The notes below the pieces were generated by a model. That model was not told the DNA's origin. It saw only the letters and a list, made by a program, of their open reading frames with translations, and ran no database searches. A stretch of DNA of 64,000 nucleotides from Desulfopila aestuarii DSM 18488 (GTDB lineage: Bacteria > Desulfobacterota > Desulfobulbia > Desulfobulbales > Desulfocapsaceae). Below are positions 25,555 to 34,917 of the stretch, one piece after another. Every line of letters begins with the position of its first letter. Within the stretch, counting starts at the first letter, position 1. The translations under genes were made by a program, and so were the position numbers. The DNA lies in NCBI GenBank assembly GCA_945863875.1, contig CAMBBS010000009.1:2501-66500 (forward strand). Direction: 5' to 3'.

Positions 25555-27801
25555 ATGAACTCATTGAAGCGCTCGCTCCTTGGCGGGATTATTTTCTGTA
25601 TGTGCTTGGTACTCAACTGCAGCCTCGAGGCGGCAGAGTCGCCCCCATCCGTTGCCGCGGCAGCAGACGCAGGTGGTCAGCGATTCATTACCATTGACTT
25701 TGACAATGTCGACATTCAACTGTTTATAAAATACATCAGTGAACTCAGCGGCAAAAACTTTGTCGTCGACAAAGCCGTCCAGGGAAATGTGACTATTCTT
25801 TCTCCCTCGAAAATTTCCGAAGAAGAAGCCTACAAAGTTTTTGAGTCGGTACTTGAGGTGCACGGCTATACGACCGTTGAGGCCGGCTCGGTTATAAAAA
25901 TATTGCCTTCAGCCCGCGCCCGGTCGCAAAACCTCGAGATGCATAGTATGGCGTCACCGGGTACTCCTGCAGACAAGGTGGTAACACAACTCGTACCATT
26001 GAAATACAGCTCTCCGGATGAAATGAAAAAGGTGCTTGCGCCACTTGTTTCGCAAACTTCGGTGCTTATTTCCCATGCGCCGTCCGGCATGTTGATCATT
26101 ACCGAGACCAGGTCCAATATCCAAAAACTACTGGGTATCATCAAAGTACTTGATGTTGAGTCAAAAGAGTATGAGGTGGCATTTATTCCCCTGGTGAATG
26201 CTTCAGCCGACGCAGTTGCCAAGATTTTAACCACCGTCTACCAAAAAAGCTCGGCAGTGCAAAGGGCGGGAGCCCCAAAAGTATCCGAAGATTTCATAAC
26301 GGTAGTACCGTATGACCGGGTAAATGCACTGATTGTTCTCGCCAACGGCAGCGATATCGGCCGGGTCAAAAGTCTCATCAAGGTACTGGATACGGAGGTG
26401 CAGCGAGCCGAAGGCAATATCCACGTCTATTATTTACAGAATGCAACCGCGGTGGAACTGGCTAAAGTACTCAATGACCTGCCGGAAACACAGCCCCAGG
26501 AGGGGGTGGCTATAGGGAAGACAGCGGCAATTTCCAAAGACGTCAGGGTCATGGCCGATGAGGAAACGAATGCGCTTATCATTCGGGCCACCAAGGATGA
26601 ATACGCCGTGCTGGAGGATGTGATCAAACAACTGGATATTCCAAGAAGGATGGTTTACCTGGAAGCCCTTATCATGGAAGTGGATGCGGATAGAACCTTT
26701 GATGTCGGGGTCCAGTGGGCCGCTGCTGGAACATTTGATGACGGCACCGGAAAGTTGGTTTCCGGGTTCAGCGGGTCGGAGGGTTTTAACCTGCTAAACG
26801 GCATCGACAGTGATGAACCGGCCCTGTCACCGGGATTTTCCCTGGGAATACTCAAACAAGGGCTCAGGATAGGCGGTGTGACCTTTGCAGATATTGGTGC
26901 GGTGGTAAGAGCATATAAATCCGACTCCGATGTTAATGTAATATCCACTCCCCAGATTCTCACGATGGACAATAACAAAGCTGAAATTTCCGTCGGCGAG
27001 AATGTCCCTTTTATTACCAGTCGGAATACTTCTACCACCGAACAGGATTATACCCAGTACGAATACAGGGATGTGGCGACGAAGCTGTCAATTACCCCCC
27101 ACATCAACAGAGCCGATGCCCTGCGTCTTGAGATTGAAACGGAAGTGGTGCGGTTAAAAAATGCCACGGACACACCGACCACATTTAAACGGACGGCGTC
27201 AACAACAGTTATCCTCGATGACAAAAGTACTATCGTCATAGGAGGGATAATCGGCCATGATGCGACGGAGGATGATTGGAAGGTACCGATTCTCGGCGAT
27301 ATTCCGCTTCTTGGGTGGTTTTTTAAAACCCATACAACCACCAGTAGAAAAACGAATATGTTTATTTTCATTACGCCTCGTATTGTCCGTAATCCTGCGG
27401 AAATTGCCGCCGTTACCCTGAAGAAAGAAGACGAAATGAGCATGGTTTTACCGGAAGTACAGCAGGAGCTGCACAAGGAAGAAAACCTTGAACACGCGAT
27501 GACCCTTACCAGAACTGGATATGAAAAACTGCGGGCTGAAGAAGTCGAGGCGGCCAAGGAATATTTCCGTGAAGCCCTGGTCATTGATCCGGCAAATCCG
27601 TATGCCCTGATGAATATGGGAGTAATTTATGAGAAAGAGGGACAGCCTAAGCAGGCTGTAGCGATGTATCGGGCAGTGGCTGCCGGCCCTTCTGAAGCTG
27701 TTGTCGAGAGTTCCGGGGATTCGCAGAAAGCGGGCGTGCCTCTGAAGACCATAGCCCAGGAAAATATCGAGAGAATTCTTAAAGCGACTGGAAAAAAATA
27801 A
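25555..27801 (+). CDS. gspD: GspD secretin with C-terminal TPR extension
   Basis: 748 aa outer-membrane channel. The signal peptide at 1-30 includes LLGGIIFCMCLVLNC. The N0 domain (FDNVDIQLFIKYISELSGKN) and N1-N3 repeats follow, then the secretin core with VYLEALIMEVDADR near 369, VNVISTPQILTMDNNKAEIS near 460 and VPILGDIPLLGWFFK near 578. After the barrel, residues 640-748 form at least one TPR-like unit (AKEYFREALVIDPANPYALM, NMGVIYEKEG), where a pilotin-binding S-domain would be expected. ATG 25555 after AAGGTG starts the signal peptide; the ATG at 25510 overlaps the gspC stop and would add 15 charged residues before it. Confidence 0.94.
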   Translation: MNSLKRSLLGGIIFCMCLVLNCSLEAAESPPSVAAAADAGGQRFITIDFDNVDIQLFIKYISELSGKNFVVDKAVQGNVTILSPSKISEEEAYKVFESVLEVHGYTTVEAGSVIKILPSARARSQNLEMHSMASPGTPADKVVTQLVPLKYSSPDEMKKVLAPLVSQTSVLISHAPSGMLIITETRSNIQKLLGIIKVLDVESKEYEVAFIPLVNASADAVAKILTTVYQKSSAVQRAGAPKVSEDFITVVPYDRVNALIVLANGSDIGRVKSLIKVLDTEVQRAEGNIHVYYLQNATAVELAKVLNDLPETQPQEGVAIGKTAAISKDVRVMADEETNALIIRATKDEYAVLEDVIKQLDIPRRMVYLEALIMEVDADRTFDVGVQWAAAGTFDDGTGKLVSGFSGSEGFNLLNGIDSDEPALSPGFSLGILKQGLRIGGVTFADIGAVVRAYKSDSDVNVISTPQILTMDNNKAEISVGENVPFITSRNTSTTEQDYTQYEYRDVATKLSITPHINRADALRLEIETEVVRLKNATDTPTTFKRTASTTVILDDKSTIVIGGIIGHDATEDDWKVPILGDIPLLGWFFKTHTTTSRKTNMFIFITPRIVRNPAEIAAVTLKKEDEMSMVLPEVQQELHKEENLEHAMTLTRTGYEKLRAEEVEAAKEYFREALVIDPANPYALMNMGVIYEKEGQPKQAVAMYRAVAAGPSEAVVESSGDSQKAGVPLKTIAQENIERILKATGKK

Positions 27802-27828
27802 GCAATAAAATTATTACTTGAAACAGGC

Positions 27829-29514
27829 ATGAAGAAATTTGGTGAAATATTAATTGAGGAATTTGGTCTGGCCTCAAAGGCTCTTGAAGATGCCCTTCAA
27901 TCGCAAAAAGAGGGCGGCGACCTTATTGGAGAGATACTCGTTAAAAATGGCGAGCTCGACGAATTTACCGTTCTGCAGGTACTCGGCATGATGTTTGACA
28001 TGGAGGTTCGCAAATCCTTACCTGCCGATTTTAAAACCGATTTCACCGACCGAGTTTCCATCAGTTTTCTCAAACTGCACAAAATCGTGCCGATCGTCAC
28101 TGCCGAAGAATCATTTTTTGCAACGAATAATCCTAATGGTTTTCAAGCCCTCGACGACTTGCGGAGAATTCTTGGCAACGACAGTTATAAAACCGTCCTG
28201 GCTCCTTCCCATAATATTCTCAATGCCATCAATTTTGCCTACGACATGACCCAGACCTCGGCGGATGAGGTGATGCAGGACATTGATGATGAAGATCCGG
28301 AGAGGCTGTTTTCCGAGATCGAGGAGATTGGCGATCTGCTCGATGATACCAGCGATTCCCCGGTGATTCGCCTGGTCAATTTGATGTTTTCCCAGGCGGT
28401 GCGCGATAATGCCTCGGATATCCATATCGAGCCCTATCAGAACAGCCTGAAGATACGGCAACGGCTCGACGGCATTCTGCACGATATGTTGAGTCCTCCG
28501 AAACATGTGCAGTCGGCGCTGATTTCCAGGGTAAAGATCATGGCCAAACTCAATATTGCCGAGAAGAGATTGCCGCAGGATGGCAGGATCGAACTGAAAA
28601 TCGCCAACAAAGAGATTGACATACGTGTCTCCACCCTGCCGACCGCTTTCGGCGAACGAGTCGTCCTGCGGCTGCTGCGTAAATCGACGGTGATGATTTC
28701 TCTGACGGATCTCGGCATGCCCGGGGACAGGTTCATTCCCTTTGAACAACAGATCAGGGCGCCTAATGGCATTGTCCTGGTCACCGGTCCCACCGGATCC
28801 GGCAAAACCACCACCCTTTATGCCGCCCTTTCGTCGATTAACAGCACGGATATCAACATTATCACCATTGAGGATCCAATCGAATACCGCATCAATGGCA
28901 TTGGCCAGGTGCAGGTCAACCCCAAGATCGATCTTACCTTTGCTTCCGGCCTCAGGTCCATCGTCCGGCAAGACCCGGATGTCATCCTGGTCGGGGAGAT
29001 ACGTGATACGGAGACAGCGCAGATTGCCATCCAGTCGGCATTGACCGGACATCTGGTTTTTTCGACGCTGCATACCAATGACTCGGCCGGGGCGATTACC
29101 CGGCTGCGGGATATGGGCATAGAACAGTTTCTCATCGCTTCCTCGGTAAATGCTATCCTGGCCCAGCGGCTGGTGCGTATCATCTGCCCCCACTGTAAAG
29201 AAGCGTACACCCCCACGCCGGAAATGCTGCAGAGGATTGGAATTGCCGAGCAAGAAAGCCATGAGCAAACAGCATACCGGGGCAAAGGCTGTGCAAAATG
29301 TTATCACACAGGGTATAAAGGCCGCTGCGGAATTTTTGAACTGCTCCTGATGACCCAGGATATGAAAGCCCTGGTATTGAAGACATCCGATGCGAACGAG
29401 ATAAAAAGGCGGGCCATTGAAAATGGCATGATCTCCCTGCAGAAAGACGGGGCAATGAAAGTTCTGCAGGGAATCACAACCATTGAAGAGGTGTACCGGG
29501 TCTGCCAGTCTTAG
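27829..29514 (+). CDS. gspE: GspE, assembly ATPase of type II secretion
   Basis: 561 aa cytoplasmic hexameric ATPase that powers pseudopilus growth. The N1 domain (GEILIEEFGLASKALEDALQ) is MshEN/GspE-like. The catalytic domain has Walker A GPTGSGKTTT near residue 320, an Asp box (TIEDPIEYRINGIGQ), Walker B DPDVILVGEIRD and a His box (GHLVFSTLHTNDS). The zinc site has two CxxC pairs, near 452 (CPHC) and 487 (CAKC), characteristic of GspE. It is the last gene of the gsp block, 27 bases after gspD. Confidence 0.96.
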   Translation: MKKFGEILIEEFGLASKALEDALQSQKEGGDLIGEILVKNGELDEFTVLQVLGMMFDMEVRKSLPADFKTDFTDRVSISFLKLHKIVPIVTAEESFFATNNPNGFQALDDLRRILGNDSYKTVLAPSHNILNAINFAYDMTQTSADEVMQDIDDEDPERLFSEIEEIGDLLDDTSDSPVIRLVNLMFSQAVRDNASDIHIEPYQNSLKIRQRLDGILHDMLSPPKHVQSALISRVKIMAKLNIAEKRLPQDGRIELKIANKEIDIRVSTLPTAFGERVVLRLLRKSTVMISLTDLGMPGDRFIPFEQQIRAPNGIVLVTGPTGSGKTTTLYAALSSINSTDINIITIEDPIEYRINGIGQVQVNPKIDLTFASGLRSIVRQDPDVILVGEIRDTETAQIAIQSALTGHLVFSTLHTNDSAGAITRLRDMGIEQFLIASSVNAILAQRLVRIICPHCKEAYTPTPEMLQRIGIAEQESHEQTAYRGKGCAKCYHTGYKGRCGIFELLLMTQDMKALVLKTSDANEIKRRAIENGMISLQKDGAMKVLQGITTIEEVYRVCQS

Positions 29515-29701
29515 CCCGGGGGAGTGACTGCGGAGGTCTGGATTTCTTTCACACGCGGTTTGTAAGAGCATACATGGGCGGTGTCTGGCGGCTCTTGTCT
29601 CTCTGGTCGGCTGGGGAAGCAGAAGGGCTGTCAAAAACCTGAGGCATCGGAAATTTTTTAAATAGCATGCTCAATGAGTTGGTGATAGTTCTGTGTGGTC
29701 A

Positions 29702-31753
29702 ATGATACAAACGCATATTATGCGGCATCTCGCAATAGCAAAAAACATCAGCAGAAATCCAAAATTCTGGGTTATCTGGGCGACGGATATTGTTTTGCTC
29801 ATGTTGGCGCTTTATTTTTCCTACCGCCTTCGTTTCGAAGGAAACCTGTTAGAGACCGAGCAGATCGCACTATATACTATTACTTTGCCGATTATTTTTT
29901 TGGTTAAAATACCCGTATTTTATGTTTTTGGCCTCTATCGGGGCATGTGGCGCTACACCAGCACGAGGGACCTGGCAAATATTATAAAGGCCACCCTGGT
30001 CTCAAGCGTTCTGATCGTTGCAATTCTTTTATATATAAATCGCTTTGAGGGCTTATCTCGTTCTGTTTTTATTCTTGATGCGATTTTTACATTTCTTTTT
30101 ATCAGTGGTCATCGGGTCGCGATTCGATATTTTTATACAGGATCAAATGGGCCCAGGCGGTTTTCTTTTATGCCGTCGCATTCCCTGAAAAAAAGACTTC
30201 TTTTAATCGGTGCGGGAGATGCTGCTGAAAAGATACTGCGTGAATTACAGACCAATCCGAATCTTCCCTACTTGCCGATTGGCCTGGTAGACGATGATCC
30301 TCAAAAAACAGGTTTGAAAATTCATGGCGTGCCGGTTGTTGGTTTAGTTGAAGATCTGGCGGATCATATTGAGCGTACCAGTGCCGGGGAAGTCCTCATC
30401 TCAATCGCTTCGGCCAGCAGTACCCAAATGAAGCGTTTTGTCGATTTGTGTCAATCGACAAAGATACCGTTTAAGGTTATCCCTGGCTTTGGAGAAATTA
30501 TTGACGGTAAGGTGTCGATCAAAGCAAGCCGGGAAATTTCCTATAAAGATCTTTTGGGCAGAGATGAGGTTGTGCTCGATCAGAATAAGATAGACAGCTA
30601 TATTACCGGTAAAACCATACTCGTAACTGGTGCCGGCGGCTCTATCGGCTCCGAGTTGTGCCGACAGATCCTGCGCTTTTCTCCCGGCAGACTCATCCTC
30701 TTTGACAGCAGTGAAGAAAACCTCTACGCTATCCAGATGCAGCTGATCCATGAGTTGGGGACCCTTGATGCCGTTGCTGTGCTCGGCAAGGTACAGGATG
30801 TGCGGTTGCTTGACCTGGTTTTTCGCAATCACCGTCCTGAAGTAGTGTTTCATGCTGCAGCGTACAAGCATGTGCCGCTGGTAGAGCGTAACCCCTGGCA
30901 GGCGGTAAACAACAATATATTTGCCGCTCAGTTGGTGATAGAGGCAGCTATTCTCTATCGGGTAGAGCGCTTTGTCCTTGTCTCAACCGATAAGGCAGTC
31001 AGGCCGACCAATGTCATGGGTGCTTCGAAACGGCTGACCGAGCTGCTTCTACAGGCCTATGATAAAAGCAACTGGGATAGGAAATTCAGTAATGCGTGGC
31101 AGAAAGTCCAGCTTCAGCGAGAACAGTCCTCTTTCTTTACCGATCAGTTCCCAACCCACAGCACCAGATTTATGGCGGTTCGTTTTGGCAATGTCATTGG
31201 CTCGTCAGGCTCTGTTATTCCCCTTTTTAAAAGGCAGATTGAACGAGGCGGGCCTGTCACGGTAACTCATCCTGAAATCACGCGTTATTTTATGTCGATA
31301 GATGAGGCGGCCCAGCTGATTCTCCAGGCCGGTTCGATGGGAGAAGGGGCGGAGATCTTCATCCTCAAGATGGGCCAACCCATCAAGATTGATCATATGG
31401 CCAGGGAGTTAATCCGACTTGCCGGAAAAGATCCGGACAACGAGATTGAAATAAAATACACCGGCCTGCGCGAGGGTGAAAAACTCTTTGAAGAGCTCAT
31501 CACCGATGGTGAGGGCATCGTTGATACCTACCATGAGAAAATCATGGTTCTGCGTGGAGACAGCTGTATTTCCTGCACCACATTCCATGGATATTTAGAA
31601 AAATTGGCGGAGGGTGCAAGAGCACATAATGGCCGAGCGATTAAAGAAACCTTAAAAGAAATAATTCCAGAGTACCATCCTGACAATGACAGCCGCTCTG
31701 TCGGCAATAACGAGGCCTTTGAGTCAGAGCGTATTTCACAGCGTCTCGCCTGA
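29702..31753 (+). CDS. membrane nucleotide-sugar dehydratase, WbpM/CapD-like
   Basis: About 684 aa. Four N-terminal membrane helices (to about residue 120), a CoA-binding-like Rossmann segment (LLLIGAGDAAEKILREL near 165) and a C-terminal SDR domain with NAD site VTGAGGSIGSELC near 310 form the layout of WbpM. Such enzymes turn UDP-GlcNAc into the 4-keto-6-deoxy sugar used for O-antigen or capsule. The catalytic region reads STDKAVRPTNVMGASK, in which Met and Lys follow the WbpM/FlaA1 active-site pattern. The ATG at 29702 is the first in frame; a GTG nine bases upstream is possible and the ribosome site is weak. The next gene is a phospho-sugar transferase, so both probably serve surface polysaccharide. 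Confidence 0.9.
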   Translation: MIQTHIMRHLAIAKNISRNPKFWVIWATDIVLLMLALYFSYRLRFEGNLLETEQIALYTITLPIIFLVKIPVFYVFGLYRGMWRYTSTRDLANIIKATLVSSVLIVAILLYINRFEGLSRSVFILDAIFTFLFISGHRVAIRYFYTGSNGPRRFSFMPSHSLKKRLLLIGAGDAAEKILRELQTNPNLPYLPIGLVDDDPQKTGLKIHGVPVVGLVEDLADHIERTSAGEVLISIASASSTQMKRFVDLCQSTKIPFKVIPGFGEIIDGKVSIKASREISYKDLLGRDEVVLDQNKIDSYITGKTILVTGAGGSIGSELCRQILRFSPGRLILFDSSEENLYAIQMQLIHELGTLDAVAVLGKVQDVRLLDLVFRNHRPEVVFHAAAYKHVPLVERNPWQAVNNNIFAAQLVIEAAILYRVERFVLVSTDKAVRPTNVMGASKRLTELLLQAYDKSNWDRKFSNAWQKVQLQREQSSFFTDQFPTHSTRFMAVRFGNVIGSSGSVIPLFKRQIERGGPVTVTHPEITRYFMSIDEAAQLILQAGSMGEGAEIFILKMGQPIKIDHMARELIRLAGKDPDNEIEIKYTGLREGEKLFEELITDGEGIVDTYHEKIMVLRGDSCISCTTFHGYLEKLAEGARAHNGRAIKETLKEIIPEYHPDNDSRSVGNNEAFESERISQRLA

Positions 31754-31830
31754 CTCGAAGGGAAATATGCATTGGAGTGGCCGGCTGTGGCTGTATTGGC
31801 TAAAACAATGATGGAAGATGGCAGCAGATA

Positions 31831-32883
31831 GTGGACATTTTGTTTTTCCTTCACCATATGGTATTTGCGATTGTCATTGTCGGTATTTCGGCGTTGACGA
31901 CCAAGCTGGTGCTGCGTCATCTGACTATCTATGATGTCCCGAATGAACGTTCTTCTCATACGCAGATAACGCCCAAGGGAGGCGGGATTGCCATTGTCGT
32001 CGCTTTTCTGGCAGGAATTTTACTCATTCATCTACTTGGTGATAAGACGACGATTTACGCACCGTACTTCCTCGGTTTTTTTGCCGGTTCTTTTGTCATT
32101 GCCGTCTTCTCATTCTATGATGATCTCAGGCCTGTTTCCTTTAAAATCAGACTGGGCGGCCATGTTCTGGCAATACTGGTGGCGATGTGGGCTGGAATCG
32201 TCATTGATGTGACATATTTGCCATTCTTTGGTGAGGTGCGCTGGGGCTGGGGGGCATATCCCTTGACACTGCTGTGGATTTTGGGACTGACGAATGCGTA
32301 CAATTTTATGGATGGCCTGGATGGACTCGCCACCAGCGCGGCGGTTGTTGCGGCCTTCTTCCTGGCAATAATCTCATATCAGCAGGGGAGTCATTTTATC
32401 TATCTTGCCTCTCTGGTGCTTGCTGCTGCCTCGCTGGGATTCCTGGTTTTTAACTGGTCACCCGCCAAAATTTTCATGGGTGATATAGGCAGTACGTTTC
32501 TTGGTTTTGCTTTTGCGACGATGGCCATTATTGCTGCGCGTTACGATCATTCGCACACCTCCTTGTTCGTTGTGCCGCTCCTGTTCTTCCATTTTATTTT
32601 CGACACCCTGTTCACCTTCTTTCGGCGTCTGCTGGCGGGTGAACATGTGTTCATGGCACACCGGTCCCATCTGTATCAATTGCTGAACCGCTTGGGCTAT
32701 TCGCATCAGGAAGTGGTGATATTGTATTCGGTCATGGCCATCAGCCAGGGATTGGTTGCAGTGTGGATGACCAATAATTTAGGACCGGACCGAATAATTA
32801 TCTATCTGCCGTTTCTGGTCTGTTATCTGGTCTATGCGGCCTGGGTGTTACACAAGGCAAGAAAGCAGGGGCTCGTTGTCTGA
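31831..32883 (+). CDS. undecaprenyl-phosphate GlcNAc/FucNAc phosphotransferase, WecA/WbpL family
   Basis: 350 aa with about ten membrane helices, in the MraY/WecA superfamily. It transfers a sugar phosphate from a UDP-sugar to undecaprenyl phosphate, starting O-antigen or similar polymer synthesis. Motifs are DVPNERSSHTQITPKGGGIA near 35, FYDDLRPVSFKIRL near 92, NAYNFMDGLDGLA near 155 (Asp-rich active site) and FMGDIGSTFLG near 216. The basic loop HRSHLYQLLNRLG near 273 is typical. Translation starts at GTG 31831, with a weak ribosome site. The sugar specificity cannot be read. Confidence 0.9.
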   Translation: MDILFFLHHMVFAIVIVGISALTTKLVLRHLTIYDVPNERSSHTQITPKGGGIAIVVAFLAGILLIHLLGDKTTIYAPYFLGFFAGSFVIAVFSFYDDLRPVSFKIRLGGHVLAILVAMWAGIVIDVTYLPFFGEVRWGWGAYPLTLLWILGLTNAYNFMDGLDGLATSAAVVAAFFLAIISYQQGSHFIYLASLVLAAASLGFLVFNWSPAKIFMGDIGSTFLGFAFATMAIIAARYDHSHTSLFVVPLLFFHFIFDTLFTFFRRLLAGEHVFMAHRSHLYQLLNRLGYSHQEVVILYSVMAISQGLVAVWMTNNLGPDRIIIYLPFLVCYLVYAAWVLHKARKQGLVV

Positions 32884-32921
32884 ATAATGCCGTTTCACCA
32901 TTGATTTTTGCAGAGGCACCA

Positions 32922-33818
32922 TCACGACTGCAAAAGTCTCGTCACCAGTTCCTGGTAATGATTAGGCAAGGTTCTCCTCGCCGGAGTAACGATATAGAAA
33001 TTTCTTTTCATCGTCAAACCAGGGATATGAATCTCTCTGATTTTTCCACTCAACAGCTCGTCCTGGATGGCGTAACGGGAGATCACCGAAACCCCGAGGT
33101 TGGCTTTTATGGCTTCTTTTACCGCCGCACTGGAGCCAAGGGTGGCACAGATATTTAGTTGGTTGAGGGTCTTGTTTTGCTGGGCCAGGAGGGATTCGGT
33201 GCTTTTCCTGGTTCCTGAGCCGCGTTCCCGGACGATGAAGGGGAGCCGGCCGAGCTCTTCCATGGTGATTTCGCCGGCGACGGGATTGCTGCTTGCCGCA
33301 GCGAGGATCAGTTCATCTTCGGCAAACGGCTGGAAGTGCAGTTTGGCCCTGGCTATTTTAGCCCCCACCACGCCGAGCAGCAATTCGTTGCCGGCGACCG
33401 CCTCGATGATCTTCGCCGAATCGTTGATGCGTATTTCAAAAGAAATTCCCGGGAATTCGTTTTTAAAAGAGGCGGCGAGTACCGGCAGAATATAGGCCCC
33501 GGGAATCGTGCTGGCGCCGATAATCAGTTGCCCGGAAATGCTCTCCCGGGCTGCGGAAATTTCTTCTTCGAGCCTTTGCAGATCCTCTAGAATAGCCATA
33601 GCCCTTGGGTAGAGAATTTCTGCCTCCGGAGTAGGCAGAATCGATCTGCCCAGGCGGTCGAACAGCTTGCAGTTGAGCCGGGCCTCCAGATTCTGCATAT
33701 GCTCACTCACCGTCGGCTGGCTGGTATAGAGCTCTTCCGCGGCCTTGGTGAAACTCCGTGTTTTATAGACGGTGACGAATATTTTAAGATGTCGAGTTTC
33801 GATGGTTGGTTTCCCCAC
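32922..33818 (-). CDS. LysR-family regulator of the selenium-metabolism-associated type
   Basis: 298 aa. An N-terminal winged helix at about 7-65 (FTKAAEELYTSQPTVSEHMQ) is followed by a substrate-binding-like effector domain with IIGASTIPGAYILP near 98, RERGSGTRKSTESLL near 195 and LGSSAAVKEAIKANLGVSVI near 220. The segments IIGASTIPGAYILP, RERGSGTR and the ending NFYIVTPARRTL resemble the LysR group annotated as associated with selenium metabolism, and this genome probably makes selenoproteins. The gene also lies downstream of cysK on the same strand, so a sulfur role is possible. The gap to cysK carries a strong hairpin. Confidence 0.82.
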   Translation of the reverse strand: MGKPTIETRHLKIFVTVYKTRSFTKAAEELYTSQPTVSEHMQNLEARLNCKLFDRLGRSILPTPEAEILYPRAMAILEDLQRLEEEISAARESISGQLIIGASTIPGAYILPVLAASFKNEFPGISFEIRINDSAKIIEAVAGNELLLGVVGAKIARAKLHFQPFAEDELILAAASSNPVAGEITMEELGRLPFIVRERGSGTRKSTESLLAQQNKTLNQLNICATLGSSAAVKEAIKANLGVSVISRYAIQDELLSGKIREIHIPGLTMKRNFYIVTPARRTLPNHYQELVTRLLQS

Positions 33819-33891
33819 TGGTATGGTTTGCTTAAAACTATTGCGTGCGGCCCGGAAAGTATTTCGGATTTTGTGGGATTATAGTGAGGCT

Positions 33892-33931
33892 GTCTGCGAT
33901 TTACCACAAAAAAAAATGGTAGATCGCAGAC
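33892..33931. promoter_or_regulatory. long hairpin with poly-A/T loop between cysK and the LysR gene
   Basis: GTCTGCGAT pairs with ATCGCAGAC and, inside a small internal mismatch, ACCA pairs with TGGT, closing a loop of C and nine A (T on the minus strand). It lies after the cysK stop and before the LysR start on the minus strand. The T run sits in the loop rather than after the stem, so it is not a standard terminator; it could act as attenuator, mRNA end stabiliser or operator. Confidence 0.5.
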
Positions 33932-33959
33932 TGAAAAAGAAGTGAAAGAAAGTCTTGAG

Positions 33960-34874
33960 TTAGAGCAGCAATGGAGTACTTAAATACCTCTCCCCGGTAT
34001 CGGGCAGGATAACCACAATAGTCTTGCCCTTATTTTCAGGACGCCTGGCGACTAAACGAGCGGCATAAGCTGCGGCACCGCACGATATTCCGCAGAGAAT
34101 TCCCTCGCTGGTCGCTAATTCTCTTGCCGTTGCAAAGGCATCGTCATTGCTGACGGTGATGATCTCGTCAATAATGTCCCGGTTTAAAACAGCAGGAACA
34201 AAACCCGCGCCAATACCCTGGATCTTATGAGGTCCCGGCTTGCCGCCGGAGAGGACCGGGCTATCCTCAGGCTCTACGGCAATCGACTTCATCGCCGGGT
34301 TTCTCTGTTTGAGCACTTCCGATACGCCGGTTATGGTGCCGCCCGTTCCAACTCCTGCAACAAAAATATCGATCTTCCCGCCGGTGTCGGTCCAGATTTC
34401 CTGGGCAGTTGTTGTTCGATGGATAGCCGGATTGGCGGGGTTGCTGAACTGGTCAGGAATAAAGCTGTTAGGTGTCTGAGCATGGATCTCATGTGATTTG
34501 GCAATCGCTCCTTTCATTCCTTCGGCAGCTGGAGTCAGAACCAGCTCCGCCCCCATGTGAGTCAGGAGTTTTCTTCGTTCGATGGACATGCTCTCCGGCA
34601 TGGTGAGGAGCAGGCGCAGTTTTTTGTGGGCGCAGACAAAGGCCAGGCCGAGGCCGGTATTGCCGCTGGTCGGTTCAATGATGGTGGTATCCTTATTGAT
34701 AAGACCGTCTTTTTCTGCAGCCTCGACCATTGACACGGCGATGCGGCATTTTACGCTGCCCATGGGGTTGCGCGATTCCTGTTTGCCAAGGAGTACTGCG
34801 CCGGAGCCGGCCGAAAAATTGCCAAGGGTCAGCAGGGGGGTGTTGCCGATGCTTTCAAGTATAGTCTGGGCCAT
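33960..34874 (-). CDS. cysK: cysteine synthase (O-acetylserine sulfhydrylase)
   Basis: 304 aa PLP enzyme that makes cysteine from O-acetylserine and sulfide. The PLP lysine is K42 in [12 protein letters not shown]. The substrate loop [14 protein letters not shown] lies near 67, the phosphate-binding loop [12 protein letters not shown] near 175, and the C-terminal Ser loop [13 protein letters not shown] near 260. Its neighbour upstream is serine acetyltransferase, giving the two last steps of cysteine synthesis side by side. ATG 34874 follows AGAGGTTATC, a modest ribosome site. Confidence 0.95.
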   Translation of the reverse strand: MAQTILESIGNTPLLTLGNFSAGSGAVLLGKQESRNPMGSVKCRIAVSMVEAAEKDGLINKDTTIIEPTSGNTGLGLAFVCAHKKLRLLLTMPESMSIERRKLLTHMGAELVLTPAAEGMKGAIAKSHEIHAQTPNSFIPDQFSNPANPAIHRTTTAQEIWTDTGGKIDIFVAGVGTGGTITGVSEVLKQRNPAMKSIAVEPEDSPVLSGGKPGPHKIQGIGAGFVPAVLNRDIIDEIITVSNDDAFATARELATSEGILCGISCGAAAYAARLVARRPENKGKTIVVILPDTGERYLSTPLLL

Positions 34875-34917
34875 AATGATAACCTCTTATAAAGTCGATT
34901 TTTGACAACGCCCTGAA

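Noticed and set aside
28111-29634. 507-codon minus-strand open frame opposite gspE
   Set aside because: It lies opposite the well-supported gspE gene and its translation resembles no family; it is a shadow frame.
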